Shown here: one piece after another, positions 15,079-23,880 of the stretch
How the letters are laid out: the number at the start of each line of letters is the position of its first letter
Position numbering within the stretch: the stretch's first letter is position 1
Assembly (NCBI RefSeq): GCF_030269645.1
Contig: NZ_BSTR01000014.1
Span: 62,001-126,000, forward strand
DNA from: Actinokineospora sp. NBRC 105648
Lineage (GTDB): Bacteria; Actinomycetota; Actinomycetes; Mycobacteriales; Pseudonocardiaceae
Reading direction: 5' to 3'
Length of the DNA stretch: 64,000 bases
The notes under the pieces: model-generated
Database searches by the model: none
What the model saw: the letters and a program-made list of their open reading frames with translations, nothing else
What the model was told of the DNA's origin: nothing
Program-made: the position numbers and the translations under genes

Positions 15079-17331
15079 TCACGCCTCCTTCGGCAGCGGC
15101 AGGGTGGCCAGCACCCGGGTCCCGCCCGCGTCCTCGCCGACCACGACGCAGTCCCCGCCCAGCTCGGCGGCCCGCTCGCGCATGGACGCCAGGCCCACGC
15201 CGCCGATGGTTCGCCGGGGCAGCCCGACCCCGTCGTCGACGACCTCGATGTGCAGGTCGTCGTCCACCCACAGCCGGACCGCGCAGGACCGGGCCCGCGC
15301 GTGCCGGGTCACGTTGGTCAGCGCCTCGCAGACGATCCGGTAGGCCGCGACGTCGATCGAGGCGGGCAGCCTCGGCATGACCGTCGGCACCTCGAGCATG
15401 ATCGTGACACCCGGGTCGGAGCCGTCCGGCCGGGCCGACCGGCTGGCCAGCGCCCCGGCGTACTCGCGCAGGGCCGGGACCAGCCCGATCTGGTCGAGGA
15501 TCGGCGGCCGGAGCCCGTGCGCGAGCCTGCGGATCTCCGTGATCGCGCCGTGCAGCTCGTCGCGCAAACGACCGAGCAGCACTCCGGTGGCGCTACCGCT
15601 GTCCACACCGCGCACGCTCGCGTCCAGACCCAGCGCGATCGCGGCCAGTGTCGGGCCGACACCGTCGTGCAGCTCGTGCAAGATTTGTCTGCGCTCCTCC
15701 TCACGGGCCCGCACGAGCCGGTCGCGCGAGCGCCGAAGGTCGCGGGTGAGCCGTGCGGTGTGCACGGCCGTGCCGGCGTGCCGGGCGACCTCCGCGAGCG
15801 CCGCGCGGTCGCGCCCGCGCAGCACCGCGCGACCGCCGACCACGAGCGTGCCGACCCGCGCGCCCTGGAAGGTCAACGGCAGCTCGTGGGTGTCGGCGCA
15901 CGGGCTGCCCGCGCTCGCCGCGATCTCGGTGCGCCCCTTGGTCTCGATCTCGATCGCCACGTACGGCAGCCGCAGCGCGTCGGCCACCGTGGCCACGATC
16001 CCCGGCAGCAGCGCGCCGGGCTCGTGCGTCTCGGCCAACCGGTTGGCCAAAGTGGACACCACGCCGTACGGGTCGTCCTTGTAGCCGAAGAACCGCTTGT
16101 TCACCTGGCCCTGCAACCACCGCCGCAGTGGTTGGACCAGGGCCGCGATCCCGGCCGCCGCCACCGCCTGCTGCCACACCTGGTCGATCGGCGGGAACAG
16201 CAGCGACAGGCAGGCCACCACCGCGACGTAGATCCCCACCACGCCCGCGCTCAGCGCCCCGTAGACCAGCGACCGGCTCAGCACGACCTCGATGTCGAGC
16301 GCCCGGTGCCGCAGCACGGCCAGCCCCACGGCGAAGGGCACCGGCAGGAACGCCAGCCCGTGGTAGCGGGTGGGCAGCAGCGGTGCGCCGGACAGCAGCG
16401 TCGGCAGCGCCCAGACCGCCAGGTACACCACCGTCCCCAGGCCCAGCGCCACCGCCAGCCACCGCAGCCCCCGGCGGGTGCCCGGGTCGGTGGAGGCGGC
16501 GTACTTGCCGATCAGGACTGCCAGGATCGCCACCGGGTAGGCGAACATCGAGGGCACCGCGGGCGAACCCGCCACGGCCAGGACCGCCAGTGGCCGGTCG
16601 AGGACGAGCACCGCGCCCAGCCAGGTGAACCCGTAGAGCACCGGCACACCGAGGTAGGCCAGCGCGACCCAGAGCCGATAACGCGAGTCCGCCGGGGGAA
16701 CCGGGAACGCGAGCGCGAAGTGCAGCATCGCCGCCCACAGCACCGCGAACGCGGCCTCGCCGAGGAACCACCGCCACGCCTGGCCACCGGCCACGAGGTC
16801 GAGCGCCTCCAACGGGAAGAACGCCGCGCCCGCCGTGCACACCGCTGTCGTCCCGGCGGCCAGCACCGCGGCCCGGGCGGCGGGCTCGCCCGGGCGCAGC
16901 CGGAACATCGCCGCCGACGCCCCCGCCAGCAACGCGACCACCAGCACCGTCGGCCAGCCCTCGGCGAGCTTCTCGAACAACGGGTACGCCCGCGCCGTGA
17001 CGACCAGTCGGACAGTGTCACCGCCGCGGCGCACCTCGTAGACGAGCCGGTCGCCCGCCGCCACCGCGCGACCCGGCCGCGGCCCGTCGGCCAGGCGCGC
17101 GCCGTCGATGGTCAAGACCTCGTCGCCGACCCGCAGCAGGCTGCCCGGTTCGGTGGCGGTGACCACGACCGCGCCCATGGTGACCGCGCTGTCCCCGACG
17201 TTGACCGCCGACCCGTCGCTGGGCGCGAGCGCGCGGGACAGCAGGCACCACCCGGCTACCCCGAGGAGTGCGAGCGTGAGCAGGAGGTACGTCGCGGTGA
17301 CACGCCGCGCGCCCGCCGAGCCACCGGACAC
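15079..17331 (-). CDS. Multi-pass sensor histidine kinase with PDZ and GAF-like domains (HisKA_3)
   Basis: About 750 residues from GTG 17331 (weak GGGATGA ahead of it; GTG 17352 is also possible). Order: one N-terminal helix, an extracytoplasmic PDZ-like domain (SLLRVGDEVLTIDGARLADG), eight or so further membrane helices, a GAF-like domain, then the HisKA_3 dimerisation helix with His555 in LHELHDGVGPTLAAI, and a HATPase with CEALTNVTRHARA and DDGVGL. The PDZ domain just after the first helix suggests sensing of a peptide or protein end outside the membrane. It is transcribed with the response regulator directly downstream. The ligand is unknown. Confidence 0.9.
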   Translation of the reverse strand: MSGGSAGARRVTATYLLLTLALLGVAGWCLLSRALAPSDGSAVNVGDSAVTMGAVVVTATEPGSLLRVGDEVLTIDGARLADGPRPGRAVAAGDRLVYEVRRGGDTVRLVVTARAYPLFEKLAEGWPTVLVVALLAGASAAMFRLRPGEPAARAAVLAAGTTAVCTAGAAFFPLEALDLVAGGQAWRWFLGEAAFAVLWAAMLHFALAFPVPPADSRYRLWVALAYLGVPVLYGFTWLGAVLVLDRPLAVLAVAGSPAVPSMFAYPVAILAVLIGKYAASTDPGTRRGLRWLAVALGLGTVVYLAVWALPTLLSGAPLLPTRYHGLAFLPVPFAVGLAVLRHRALDIEVVLSRSLVYGALSAGVVGIYVAVVACLSLLFPPIDQVWQQAVAAAGIAALVQPLRRWLQGQVNKRFFGYKDDPYGVVSTLANRLAETHEPGALLPGIVATVADALRLPYVAIEIETKGRTEIAASAGSPCADTHELPLTFQGARVGTLVVGGRAVLRGRDRAALAEVARHAGTAVHTARLTRDLRRSRDRLVRAREEERRQILHELHDGVGPTLAAIALGLDASVRGVDSGSATGVLLGRLRDELHGAITEIRRLAHGLRPPILDQIGLVPALREYAGALASRSARPDGSDPGVTIMLEVPTVMPRLPASIDVAAYRIVCEALTNVTRHARARSCAVRLWVDDDLHIEVVDDGVGLPRRTIGGVGLASMRERAAELGGDCVVVGEDAGGTRVLATLPLPKEA

Positions 17332-17666
17332 CGTTGGATCATCCCGCAGCACGGGGGCCAAACCCAGACCTGTCGCCTGGTCGACGCCACCGCCGTCACC
17401 TGTTCGGCCTAGCCGGGCTCCGCTTGGTGGTGGACCGTGGGAAAAGGACACTCGGCGCGACCGTGCGCGGGGCGCGCGAGACCGTCCCCTTGGGGCAGGG
17501 TCGAGCGGGCCCCCGGTGCGTGACCGTCCTTTCGCGACGATGATCCCCGCACCCGCTCCAACGAGTGCCCGCGGCCGTGGATACGCCCCTTCGGGCAGCG
17601 TCGCGAGCCCCCTCGCCCTCCTGCCCGCCGGTTCCGCCCGGCGGCGGGATCGGGCCTACTGGGCCG
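17332..17666. other. Divergent intergenic region (kinase / Nudix-like)
   Basis: 335 bases between two divergent starts. It is GC-rich. It contains a short imperfect hairpin around 17485-17510 (gaccgtccc against gggcagggtc). I see no clear promoter hexamers, RNA gene or coding sequence. Confidence 0.5.
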
Positions 17667-18140
17667 ATGGGCGAGGTGGTGGTGGCGGGCGCGGTGATCG
17701 TGCGCGCGTTCCGGCTGTTCGTGGCCCGGCGCACCCGGCCGCAGTCGGCGGCCGGGTTCTGGGAGCTGCCGGGGGCCGAGGTCCGGCCGGGGGAGGATGA
17801 CCGGATGGCCCTCGACCGGGTCTTCACCACCGAGTTCAGCATCTCGGTGCACTGCGTGGACCAGATCCTCGGCGAGCGCCTGTTGCAGTCCTGGCAGACC
17901 GAGTCGGGGGACTACTCCCCGGCGGTCCTGCGGCTGTGGCGGTGCCAGCTGCCCAGCCAGTCGACCCTCGACCTCGACCGCGGCGACCCGCTGCCCAACC
18001 ACGCGGAGTACGACGAGTCGCGCTGGGCCGACGTCGACGACCCGGACGCGGTGGGCCCCTGGCGCGACGCCGACCGGCTCTCGGCGGGGGAGATCGCCGA
18101 CCACTACCACGCGGACCTGGTCTGGCAGCAGGCCGACTGA
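17667..18140 (+). CDS. Nudix-fold protein with degenerate Nudix box
   Basis: 157 residues from ATG 17667. The fold is recognisable: AGAVIVRAFRLFVARRTRP, FWELPGAEVRPGED and a C-terminal ESRWADVDD-type strand, as in MutT-like (deoxy)nucleoside triphosphate pyrophosphohydrolases. The Nudix box G-x5-E-x7-R-E-U-x-E-E is broken: Gly1 is Ala, the R-E pair is R-V and the E-E pair is T-E. These glutamates bind the catalytic metal, so the protein is probably inactive as a hydrolase or has been reused for binding. No Shine-Dalgarno sequence precedes the ATG, so a leaderless message is possible. It stands alone. Confidence 0.7.
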   Translation: MGEVVVAGAVIVRAFRLFVARRTRPQSAAGFWELPGAEVRPGEDDRMALDRVFTTEFSISVHCVDQILGERLLQSWQTESGDYSPAVLRLWRCQLPSQSTLDLDRGDPLPNHAEYDESRWADVDDPDAVGPWRDADRLSAGEIADHYHADLVWQQAD

Positions 18141-18180
18141 CCCGGCGGCCCGCCCGGTGGGACGGACCGCCGGGGTGCGG

Positions 18181-19641
18181 TTACTTCTCCTCGACCGGGG
18201 CCTTCTTCGCCGCGGGCTCGTCCAACTGTGCTGCGTCCGCCGGTGCGGAGTCCAACGGTGCCGCTGCCAACGGTGCTGCGTCCGCCGGAGCCTGATCCGA
18301 GGGCGTCGGTTCCGGCGCGGCCTTGTCGTCCGCGGCCGGAGCGGTGTCCTCGGTCGGGGCGTCCGCCGCGGGGGTCTCGGTCTCGGAAGCGTTGTCGGCC
18401 GGGGGTTTCGGCGTCGACACCACTGTGGTGACGGTCGTGTCCGCAGGCACGTCGGGTTCGAAGCCCGACGACAGCGCGCCGCTGATCGGGTGCGGTGAGG
18501 TGAACTGCGGGAGGGCGGGGTCCGGCTGTGCCACCCCGGCCACCTCGGTCCCCGCGGCCGGTGCGTCCGGGGTGCCGGTCGTGATCGCCTGGGCCGCCGC
18601 GGTCGTGGGCGGGGTGTGCGGGGACACCACCTGCGTCTCGCCCGGATCCGGCTGCGCGGCGGGCTGGGCCACCACGCGCGGCGACACGGCCTGCGTCACC
18701 TCGGCGTCCGAGCCGAAGGGCGAGTCCGGCGCGGCCTGCCCGGCGCCCGCTTGCACCGGCGGCACCGCCTGGACCGGCTGCACCGGCCTGCCCGCGCCCG
18801 GCTGCCGCACCGGGTGCCCGCCCGTCGTGGCCGCCGGGAACCCGCCCTGCGGACCCGGCGCGACCTGGTTGCCGTACGGCCCCGGCTGGTTGCCGTGCGG
18901 ACCCGGCACGATCTGGCCACCCTGCTGACCCGGTACCGCGAGACCCTGCTGACCCGGCACCGCCTGACCGCCGTACGGCCCACTCGGCTGCCCGCCCGGG
19001 TGGGCGACCTGCGGCGCGAAGTTCCCCGGCATCCGGAACCCCATCGGCGGCGTGGCCGGTTCCACTCGGCCGCTCGGCCTGCGCAGCCAGCTCAGCACGG
19101 CCGCGACCAGCGCCAGCCCCACCCCGCCCATCACCAGGAACAGGCCGAGCTGCGCCGTCGCGGTCATCTCGTCGCCGAAGATGCCGCTCTTGAGTGCCGT
19201 GTCGGCGTAGGTGAAGACGTTGAGCGCGACCTCGGCGACCCCGCCCGCGAGGACGCCCAGGCCGACCGCCCCGCTGACCCGCAGACCGGTGACCAGGCCG
19301 GGGGAGCGGCGCAGCGCGGCGAGCAGCCCGAGCACCGCGGCCACCGCCAGCAGGCCCGCGCCCACCGCGACCGGGATGCCGCTGAGGTCGGAGTGCGACC
19401 GCAGGAAGTCGCTGACCGAGGTGCGGTCGGTGGTCGAGGCCGACCAGAGCGTCTGCTCGATGACCACCAGCTCCTCGTCCGGGCCGGGGAAGGTCAGCCG
19501 GAACACCGGGAGGAACGACCCGGTCACCGCCAGGGCCGCCGCCGCGAGGAATCCGATCGCGGAGAGTAAGCCGGTCCACCAGACCGGTTGGCGCGGTGGA
19601 CGCGGGTAGCCGACCGGAACGGGCGCGTAGATAGCAGTCAC
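18181..19641 (-). CDS. Four-helix membrane protein with long Pro/Gln/Ala-rich cytoplasmic tail
   Basis: 486 residues from GTG 19641. Hydrophobic segments lie at about 23-50, 90-112, 120-142 and 163-187. The first two are separated by a 40-residue loop (LTFPGPDEELVVIEQTLW). The rest is disordered: Gly/Pro/Gln repeats of the PGQQGLAVPGQQGG type, then Ala/Pro/Thr/Asp-rich sequence to a short charged end (AAKKAPVEEK). No known domain is recognised. Similar proteins with a short membrane domain and a disordered tail are common in actinomycetes but have no assigned role. No ribosome-binding site was seen before the start. Confidence 0.75.
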   Translation of the reverse strand: MTAIYAPVPVGYPRPPRQPVWWTGLLSAIGFLAAAALAVTGSFLPVFRLTFPGPDEELVVIEQTLWSASTTDRTSVSDFLRSHSDLSGIPVAVGAGLLAVAAVLGLLAALRRSPGLVTGLRVSGAVGLGVLAGGVAEVALNVFTYADTALKSGIFGDEMTATAQLGLFLVMGGVGLALVAAVLSWLRRPSGRVEPATPPMGFRMPGNFAPQVAHPGGQPSGPYGGQAVPGQQGLAVPGQQGGQIVPGPHGNQPGPYGNQVAPGPQGGFPAATTGGHPVRQPGAGRPVQPVQAVPPVQAGAGQAAPDSPFGSDAEVTQAVSPRVVAQPAAQPDPGETQVVSPHTPPTTAAAQAITTGTPDAPAAGTEVAGVAQPDPALPQFTSPHPISGALSSGFEPDVPADTTVTTVVSTPKPPADNASETETPAADAPTEDTAPAADDKAAPEPTPSDQAPADAAPLAAAPLDSAPADAAQLDEPAAKKAPVEEK

Positions 19642-19969
19642 GCGCAGATCTTGGCAGGTCAGCCCGGGGGCGGGTGCGGCAACTACAATGTTAGCGGAAG
19701 CAAACGTCCCGTTGGCGTCCCGAGTCCCTCATCTACAGGTGCAGTGGCCGACCCGAGCGAGGGCCGGGTCGGCCGCTGCGGGAGCACTACAGGCAGTACT
19801 GACGCAGCAGGCGGCGTCCGCGGGCCCTGCATCCCGCGGACGCCGCCTGCGGCACCCCGTGCCCAGCACCTGGTTCGACCGGCGCCGTCATCTCGATCGC
19901 GCGGGCGGCACAGCCCGCACACCTTCTCTACGTGCCCCCGACGGGATCGGTTCACTCGTCTCTCGAGAA
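19642..19969. other. Intergenic region with two hairpins downstream of tetR
   Basis: 328 bases without a gene. It holds an imperfect 14-bp stem (19741-19754 with 19766-19779, one mismatch) and the perfect 18-bp stem described separately. A TACAAT hexamer at 19684-19689 faces no plus-strand gene and has no partner -35, so I do not call it a promoter. Confidence 0.6.
19807..19850 (-). terminator. Perfect 18-bp hairpin downstream of tetR
   Basis: Arms 19807-19824 and 19833-19850 pair perfectly around an 8-base loop. It has no T-tract, as is usual in high-GC actinomycetes. Its position after the tetR stop fits a terminator for the minus strand. Confidence 0.65.
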
Positions 19970-20599
19970 TCACGTCTCAGAAGACGAAGGGGAAGACGAA
20001 GAGGCCGCGTACCGGTCGAGGACCGTCGCCTTCCACTCGTCCAGCAGCCGTTCGCGCCGCTCGGCGCCGCCGCCGATCATCGCGTCGAGGGCCAAGCCGC
20101 GCACCAGGTTGACGCTCAGCAGCATCAGCGTCTCCACCTCGGCCTCGGGTAGTTCCCCGGCGGCCTCCCGGTAGAGCTCCAGCGTCGCGTGGCCCAGTGC
20201 CCGGTCGACCGGTTGCAGCGCCTCGCGCAGTTCCGCGTCGGTGCGCGCGGCCACCCACAGTTCGACGGCCGCGGTCGACAGCGTCCCCGAGTACGCCTGC
20301 CACAGCAGGTCGATGCCCCTGGTCACCCGCGCCCGCCCGGGCGGTAGCGCTGCTGCGAGCCCCCGCACCTCCCGGATCAACCGGGCGAACAGGTGCTCCA
20401 GCGCCGCGGTCATCAGCTCGGTCTTGGTGGTGAAGTGGTGCTGCTGGGCACCCCTGGACACCCCTGCCCGGGCGCAGATCTCCTGCACAGTCGTGCGGGC
20501 GTACCCCAGTTCCACCAGGCAGTCGATGGTGGCGTCCAGCAGGGCCTCGCGAGTCTGTTCGCTGCGCTCCTGCTGGGTGCGGTGCGTGCGCACGGACAC
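19970..20599 (-). CDS. TetR-family transcriptional regulator
   Basis: 209 residues from GTG 20599, with GGGAGGG 4 bases upstream; a GTG at 20593 is equally possible. The HTH is at about 27-50 (TTVQEICARAGVSRGAQQHH), with the QxxHHF end seen in regulators of fatty-acid and acyl-CoA genes. It is divergent from an acyl-CoA dehydrogenase and a CoA-transferase gene, which it probably represses through sites in the 125-base gap. The C-terminus is a Ser-rich tail. Confidence 0.9.
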   Translation of the reverse strand: MSVRTHRTQQERSEQTREALLDATIDCLVELGYARTTVQEICARAGVSRGAQQHHFTTKTELMTAALEHLFARLIREVRGLAAALPPGRARVTRGIDLLWQAYSGTLSTAAVELWVAARTDAELREALQPVDRALGHATLELYREAAGELPEAEVETLMLLSVNLVRGLALDAMIGGGAERRERLLDEWKATVLDRYAASSSSPSSSET

Positions 20600-20724
20600 G
20601 AGACCCTCCCAGCGGTGACAGCGGCACTTTACGGCCAGTCCGGCCAGCATGTACCTTCTCGACAGAACTTACAATCAAGCCGGAATGTTTCACCGCCGGC
20701 GAGTCCCGAGCCCGGAGGCCCCGA

Positions 20725-21858
20725 GTGACGCAGTGGATGGATGACGACCTGGCCGCCTTCCGCGACCTCGCCCGGACCTTCTGCGAGAAGGAGCTCAGCC
20801 CGCACACCGAGCGCTGGATCGAGAACAAGCAGGTCGACCGCGAGCTGTGGCACAAGGCGGGCGAGGTCGGCCTGCTCTGCCTGTCCATCCCCGAGGAGTA
20901 CGGCGGCGGTGGCGGCACCTTCGCCCACGAGGCGATCCTGCTCGAGGAGCAGGCCCGCTCCGGCGACAGCGGCTGGGGCGTGTCGCTGCACAACGGCATC
21001 GTGGCGCACTACGTGCTCGCCTACGGCACCGAGGAGCAGAAGCTCGCCTGGCTGCCCAGGCTGGCCTCCGGCGAGTGGGTCGGCGCGATCGCGATGACCG
21101 AGCCGGGCACCGGGTCGGACCTGCAGAACATCAAGACCCGGGCGATCCGCGACGGCGACGAGTACGTGGTCAACGGCGCCAAGACCTTCATCACCAACGG
21201 CGGCCAGTGCGACTTCGTGGTCGTGGTCGCCAAGACCGACCCGGCCAAGGGCGCCGAGGGCACCTCGCTGGTGATCGTGGAGACCTCGCGCGCGGGCTTC
21301 CGCCGCGGCCGGGTGCTGGACAAGATCGGCCTCAAGGCCCAGGACACCGCCGAGCTGTTCTTCGACGACGTGCGGGTCCCGGTCGGCAACCTGCTCGGCA
21401 GCGCCGAGGGCCAGGGGTTCGTCCAGCTGATGCAGCAGCTCCCGCAGGAGCGGCTGATCATCGGCATCACCTCGGTGGTCGCGATGGAGCTCGCGCTCGC
21501 CGAGACGCTGCGCTACACCAAGGACCGGCAGGCGTTCGGCCGCCCGGTGTACCACTTCCAGAACACGAAGTTCGTGCTGGCCGAGGTCGCCACCGAGGCG
21601 CGCATCGCCCGGCTCTTCCTGGACGACTGCATCGCCAAGCACCTGCGCGGCGAGCTCGACATCCCCACCGTGGCGATGCTCAAGTGGTGGACCAGCGACC
21701 GGGCGATGAAGGCCATCGACGAGTGCCTGCAGCTGCACGGCGGCTACGGCTACATGAGCGAGTACCCGATCGCGCGGATGTACACCGACCAGCGCGTGCA
21801 GCGGATCTACGGCGGCACCAACGAGATCATGAAGGAGATCATCTCCCGCACGCTCTGA
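20725..21858 (+). CDS. Acyl-CoA dehydrogenase, LCAD/IVD-like
   Basis: 377 residues; GTG start with GGAGG 6 bases upstream. FAD enzyme of beta-oxidation or branched-chain acyl-CoA breakdown. The flavin/substrate motifs TEPGTGSDLQNIKTRA and FITNGG are present. The C-terminal motif is YGGTNEIMKEI, where MCAD-type enzymes have the catalytic Glu (YEGT). In the LCAD/isovaleryl-CoA branch the base lies instead in the earlier helix, here in LALAETLRYTKDRQAFG. This places the enzyme with long-chain or isovaleryl-type dehydrogenases. It is followed after 36 bases by a CoA-transferase-fold gene and is divergent from TetR. Confidence 0.92.
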   Translation: MTQWMDDDLAAFRDLARTFCEKELSPHTERWIENKQVDRELWHKAGEVGLLCLSIPEEYGGGGGTFAHEAILLEEQARSGDSGWGVSLHNGIVAHYVLAYGTEEQKLAWLPRLASGEWVGAIAMTEPGTGSDLQNIKTRAIRDGDEYVVNGAKTFITNGGQCDFVVVVAKTDPAKGAEGTSLVIVETSRAGFRRGRVLDKIGLKAQDTAELFFDDVRVPVGNLLGSAEGQGFVQLMQQLPQERLIIGITSVVAMELALAETLRYTKDRQAFGRPVYHFQNTKFVLAEVATEARIARLFLDDCIAKHLRGELDIPTVAMLKWWTSDRAMKAIDECLQLHGGYGYMSEYPIARMYTDQRVQRIYGGTNEIMKEIISRTL

Positions 21859-21894
21859 CTCGCGCCCGGATCACCCGCCCGAGAGGATGGCCCG

Positions 21895-23025
21895 ATGGGC
21901 CCGCTGACAGGTCTGCAGGTCGTCGAGCTCGCCGGCCTGGCCCCCGCCCCGTTCGCCGCCACCGTGCTGGCCGACCTGGGCGCCGACGTGGTCCGGGTGG
22001 ACCGGGCCCGGCCGGGCTTCGACGTGCTCGCCTTCCCGCACGACCCGCTGACCCGGGGCCGCCGCTGGATCGGTGTGGACGTCAAGTCGCCCGAGGGCCT
22101 GGAACTGGTGCTGCGCCTGGTCGACGGGGCCGACGTGCTGGTCGAGGGGTTCCGCCCGGGGGTCGCCGAGCGGATGGGCCTGGGACCCGACGCGCTGCTG
22201 GCCCGCAACCCCCGGCTGGTCTACGGGCGGATCACCGGCTGGGGCCAGGACGGCCCGCTGGCGGCCGCGGCCGGGCACGACATCAACTACATCGCCATCG
22301 CGGGCGCGCTGCACCCGATCGGCCAGGCGGGCCACAAGCCCACCCTGCCGCTGAACCTGGTCGGCGACTTCGGCGGTGGCGGCATGGTGCTGGCCATGGG
22401 CGTGCTGGCCGCGCTGGTCGAGCGGGCGTCCTCCGGGCGCGGGCAGGTCGTGGACACGTCCATGGTCGAGGGCGCCGCCCTGCTGACCACGGGCCTGCAC
22501 GGCCTGCGCAACCTCGGCCTGTGGAACGACGACCGCGGCCGGAACCTGCTCGACGGCGGCGCGCCGTTCTACGACACGTACGAGACCTCGGACGGCGAGT
22601 ACGTGGCCGTGGGCGCCATCGAGGCCCGCTTCTTCGCCGACCTCGTCCGGGTGCTGGGTCTCGAGGACGTCCCGGACCACCACAACCCGGAGAACTGGCC
22701 CGCCCTGCGCGAGCTGTTCACCCGCACGTTCAAGACCCGGACCCGGGACGAGTGGGCCGCGCTCGCCGAGGGCACGGACGCCTGCCTGTCGCCGGTGCTG
22801 TCGCCGTCGGAGGCGACCAGGCACCCGCACAACGTGGCCCGGGGGAGCTTCCTGGAGCTCGACGGCAGGCCGCAGCCCGCGCCCGCGCCGAAGTTCAGCC
22901 GCACCGCCGCTGGGGTGCCGAGGCCGCCGAGCGAGGCCAGGGCCGACACCGCCGAGGTGCTCGCCGAGCTGGGCCTGTCCGCCGAGGAGATCGACCGGCT
23001 GCGCGCGGCCGCGGTCGTGGCCTGA
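21895..23025 (+). CDS. CaiB/BaiF-family CoA transferase, alpha-methylacyl-CoA racemase-like
   Basis: 376 residues. GAGAGG precedes the ATG. The start GPLTGLQVVELAGLAPAPFA and the GHDINYIAIAGALHPIG motif (about 126-142) are those of alpha-methylacyl-CoA racemase/2-methylacyl racemases; the His-Asp pair in GHD fits the catalytic pair of that family. The later EGTDACLSPVLSPSEA segment is also conserved. The enzyme would epimerise 2-methyl-branched acyl-CoAs so that they can be oxidised, which fits the dehydrogenase encoded just upstream. It could also transfer CoA. Confidence 0.88.
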   Translation: MGPLTGLQVVELAGLAPAPFAATVLADLGADVVRVDRARPGFDVLAFPHDPLTRGRRWIGVDVKSPEGLELVLRLVDGADVLVEGFRPGVAERMGLGPDALLARNPRLVYGRITGWGQDGPLAAAAGHDINYIAIAGALHPIGQAGHKPTLPLNLVGDFGGGGMVLAMGVLAALVERASSGRGQVVDTSMVEGAALLTTGLHGLRNLGLWNDDRGRNLLDGGAPFYDTYETSDGEYVAVGAIEARFFADLVRVLGLEDVPDHHNPENWPALRELFTRTFKTRTRDEWAALAEGTDACLSPVLSPSEATRHPHNVARGSFLELDGRPQPAPAPKFSRTAAGVPRPPSEARADTAEVLAELGLSAEEIDRLRAAAVVA

Positions 23026-23043
23026 GCCCCGGAAACCGAAAAG

Positions 23044-23076
23044 GGCTGTGAGGTCGCTTGTGGCGTCCTCACAGCC
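23044..23076 (+). terminator. Hairpin terminator after the racemase gene
   Basis: Arms ggctgtgagg and cctcacagcc pair perfectly around a 13-base loop, 18 bases after the stop. A second GC-rich hairpin (gcccgcc/ggcggg) follows near 23118. The rest of the gap to 23448 shows no gene; its last 100 bases must hold the promoter of the small gene at 23449. Confidence 0.7.
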
Positions 23077-23448
23077 GCAGGTCAGCCGCTCTGGGCGGCT
23101 GTGGGGTGCCCGCCTGCTGGGCGGGTACCCGAGCCTTCCGGGCCGTCGCGCCGTCGGAGATCACTCCGCCGGTGCGCCTCAAGTTCTACCGCCACCGGCG
23201 CCCGAACCGTGTCCGTAGGCGGACATCGGCTCAAAAGTGACACTGTTTTTGGGACTGCGGAGATCGACTTCTCGGCTCGACACCGGTCGGCGTGTTCGGG
23301 GAGTGGTGATCGGTCTAGACCCGTAGGGTGATCCAAAGCGCACCGACGGGGTTGATCTCACTCTCGGTGCGATCAATCGCGAGAAAACGTCGCCAAGCCT
23401 GGTCGGTTCGGGGGATCATGGTGGCTGACGGGCGACGGAGGAGTGCCG

Positions 23449-23610
23449 ATGAACGCGAAGAAGGTTGTTCTGCTCGCAGTGGTCGCCCTGGTGCTCTTCT
23501 ACGTGATCAGCCAGCCCGCCCAGGCGGCCGCGGCGGTCCAGGGGTTGCTCAGCTGGCTGCGCGACGGCGCCGAGGCCATCATCACGTTCCTGAAGAACCT
23601 CTTCGCCTAG
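23449..23610 (+). CDS. 53-aa small membrane or secreted peptide
   Basis: Preceded by GGAGGAG 5 bases before the ATG. The protein begins MNAKKVVLLAVVALVLFYVI, a basic start and one hydrophobic segment, then PAQAAAAVQ and an amphipathic helix rich in Trp/Leu (LLSWLRDGAEAIITFLKNLF). The ribosome site, the clean hydrophobic helix and the third-position GC bias all support a real gene. Peptides of this pattern (short anchor plus amphipathic WD/EA-type helix) recur in actinomycetes, but I know no function for them. Confidence 0.78.
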   Translation: MNAKKVVLLAVVALVLFYVISQPAQAAAAVQGLLSWLRDGAEAIITFLKNLFA

Positions 23611-23880
23611 CCGGACCGCCGGTCCACAGCGGGGTCGTCCTCGCCCCATCGTCACCGCCGACCGGGAACTTGACCGCCAGGGTGGCTGACGCGCGCCCGG
23701 CACTCGATCACGGACCGTGATGATCTTGGTCTGCCCAGAGATCCACATTGGACCGTTCAGGTGGATCTGCGGCTCCAGGGGGCCGTTCGGCGAACTGGTC
23801 CGTTTTGCCTCTGGCGATCTGTCGGTCCCTCCCCCTACGGTTTCAGCCATCGAGTGATCATGAGACCTCCAGGAGGCAGA

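Noticed and set aside
19684-19689. TACAAT as a promoter -10
   Set aside because: No partner -35 and no plus-strand gene downstream before the tetR terminator.
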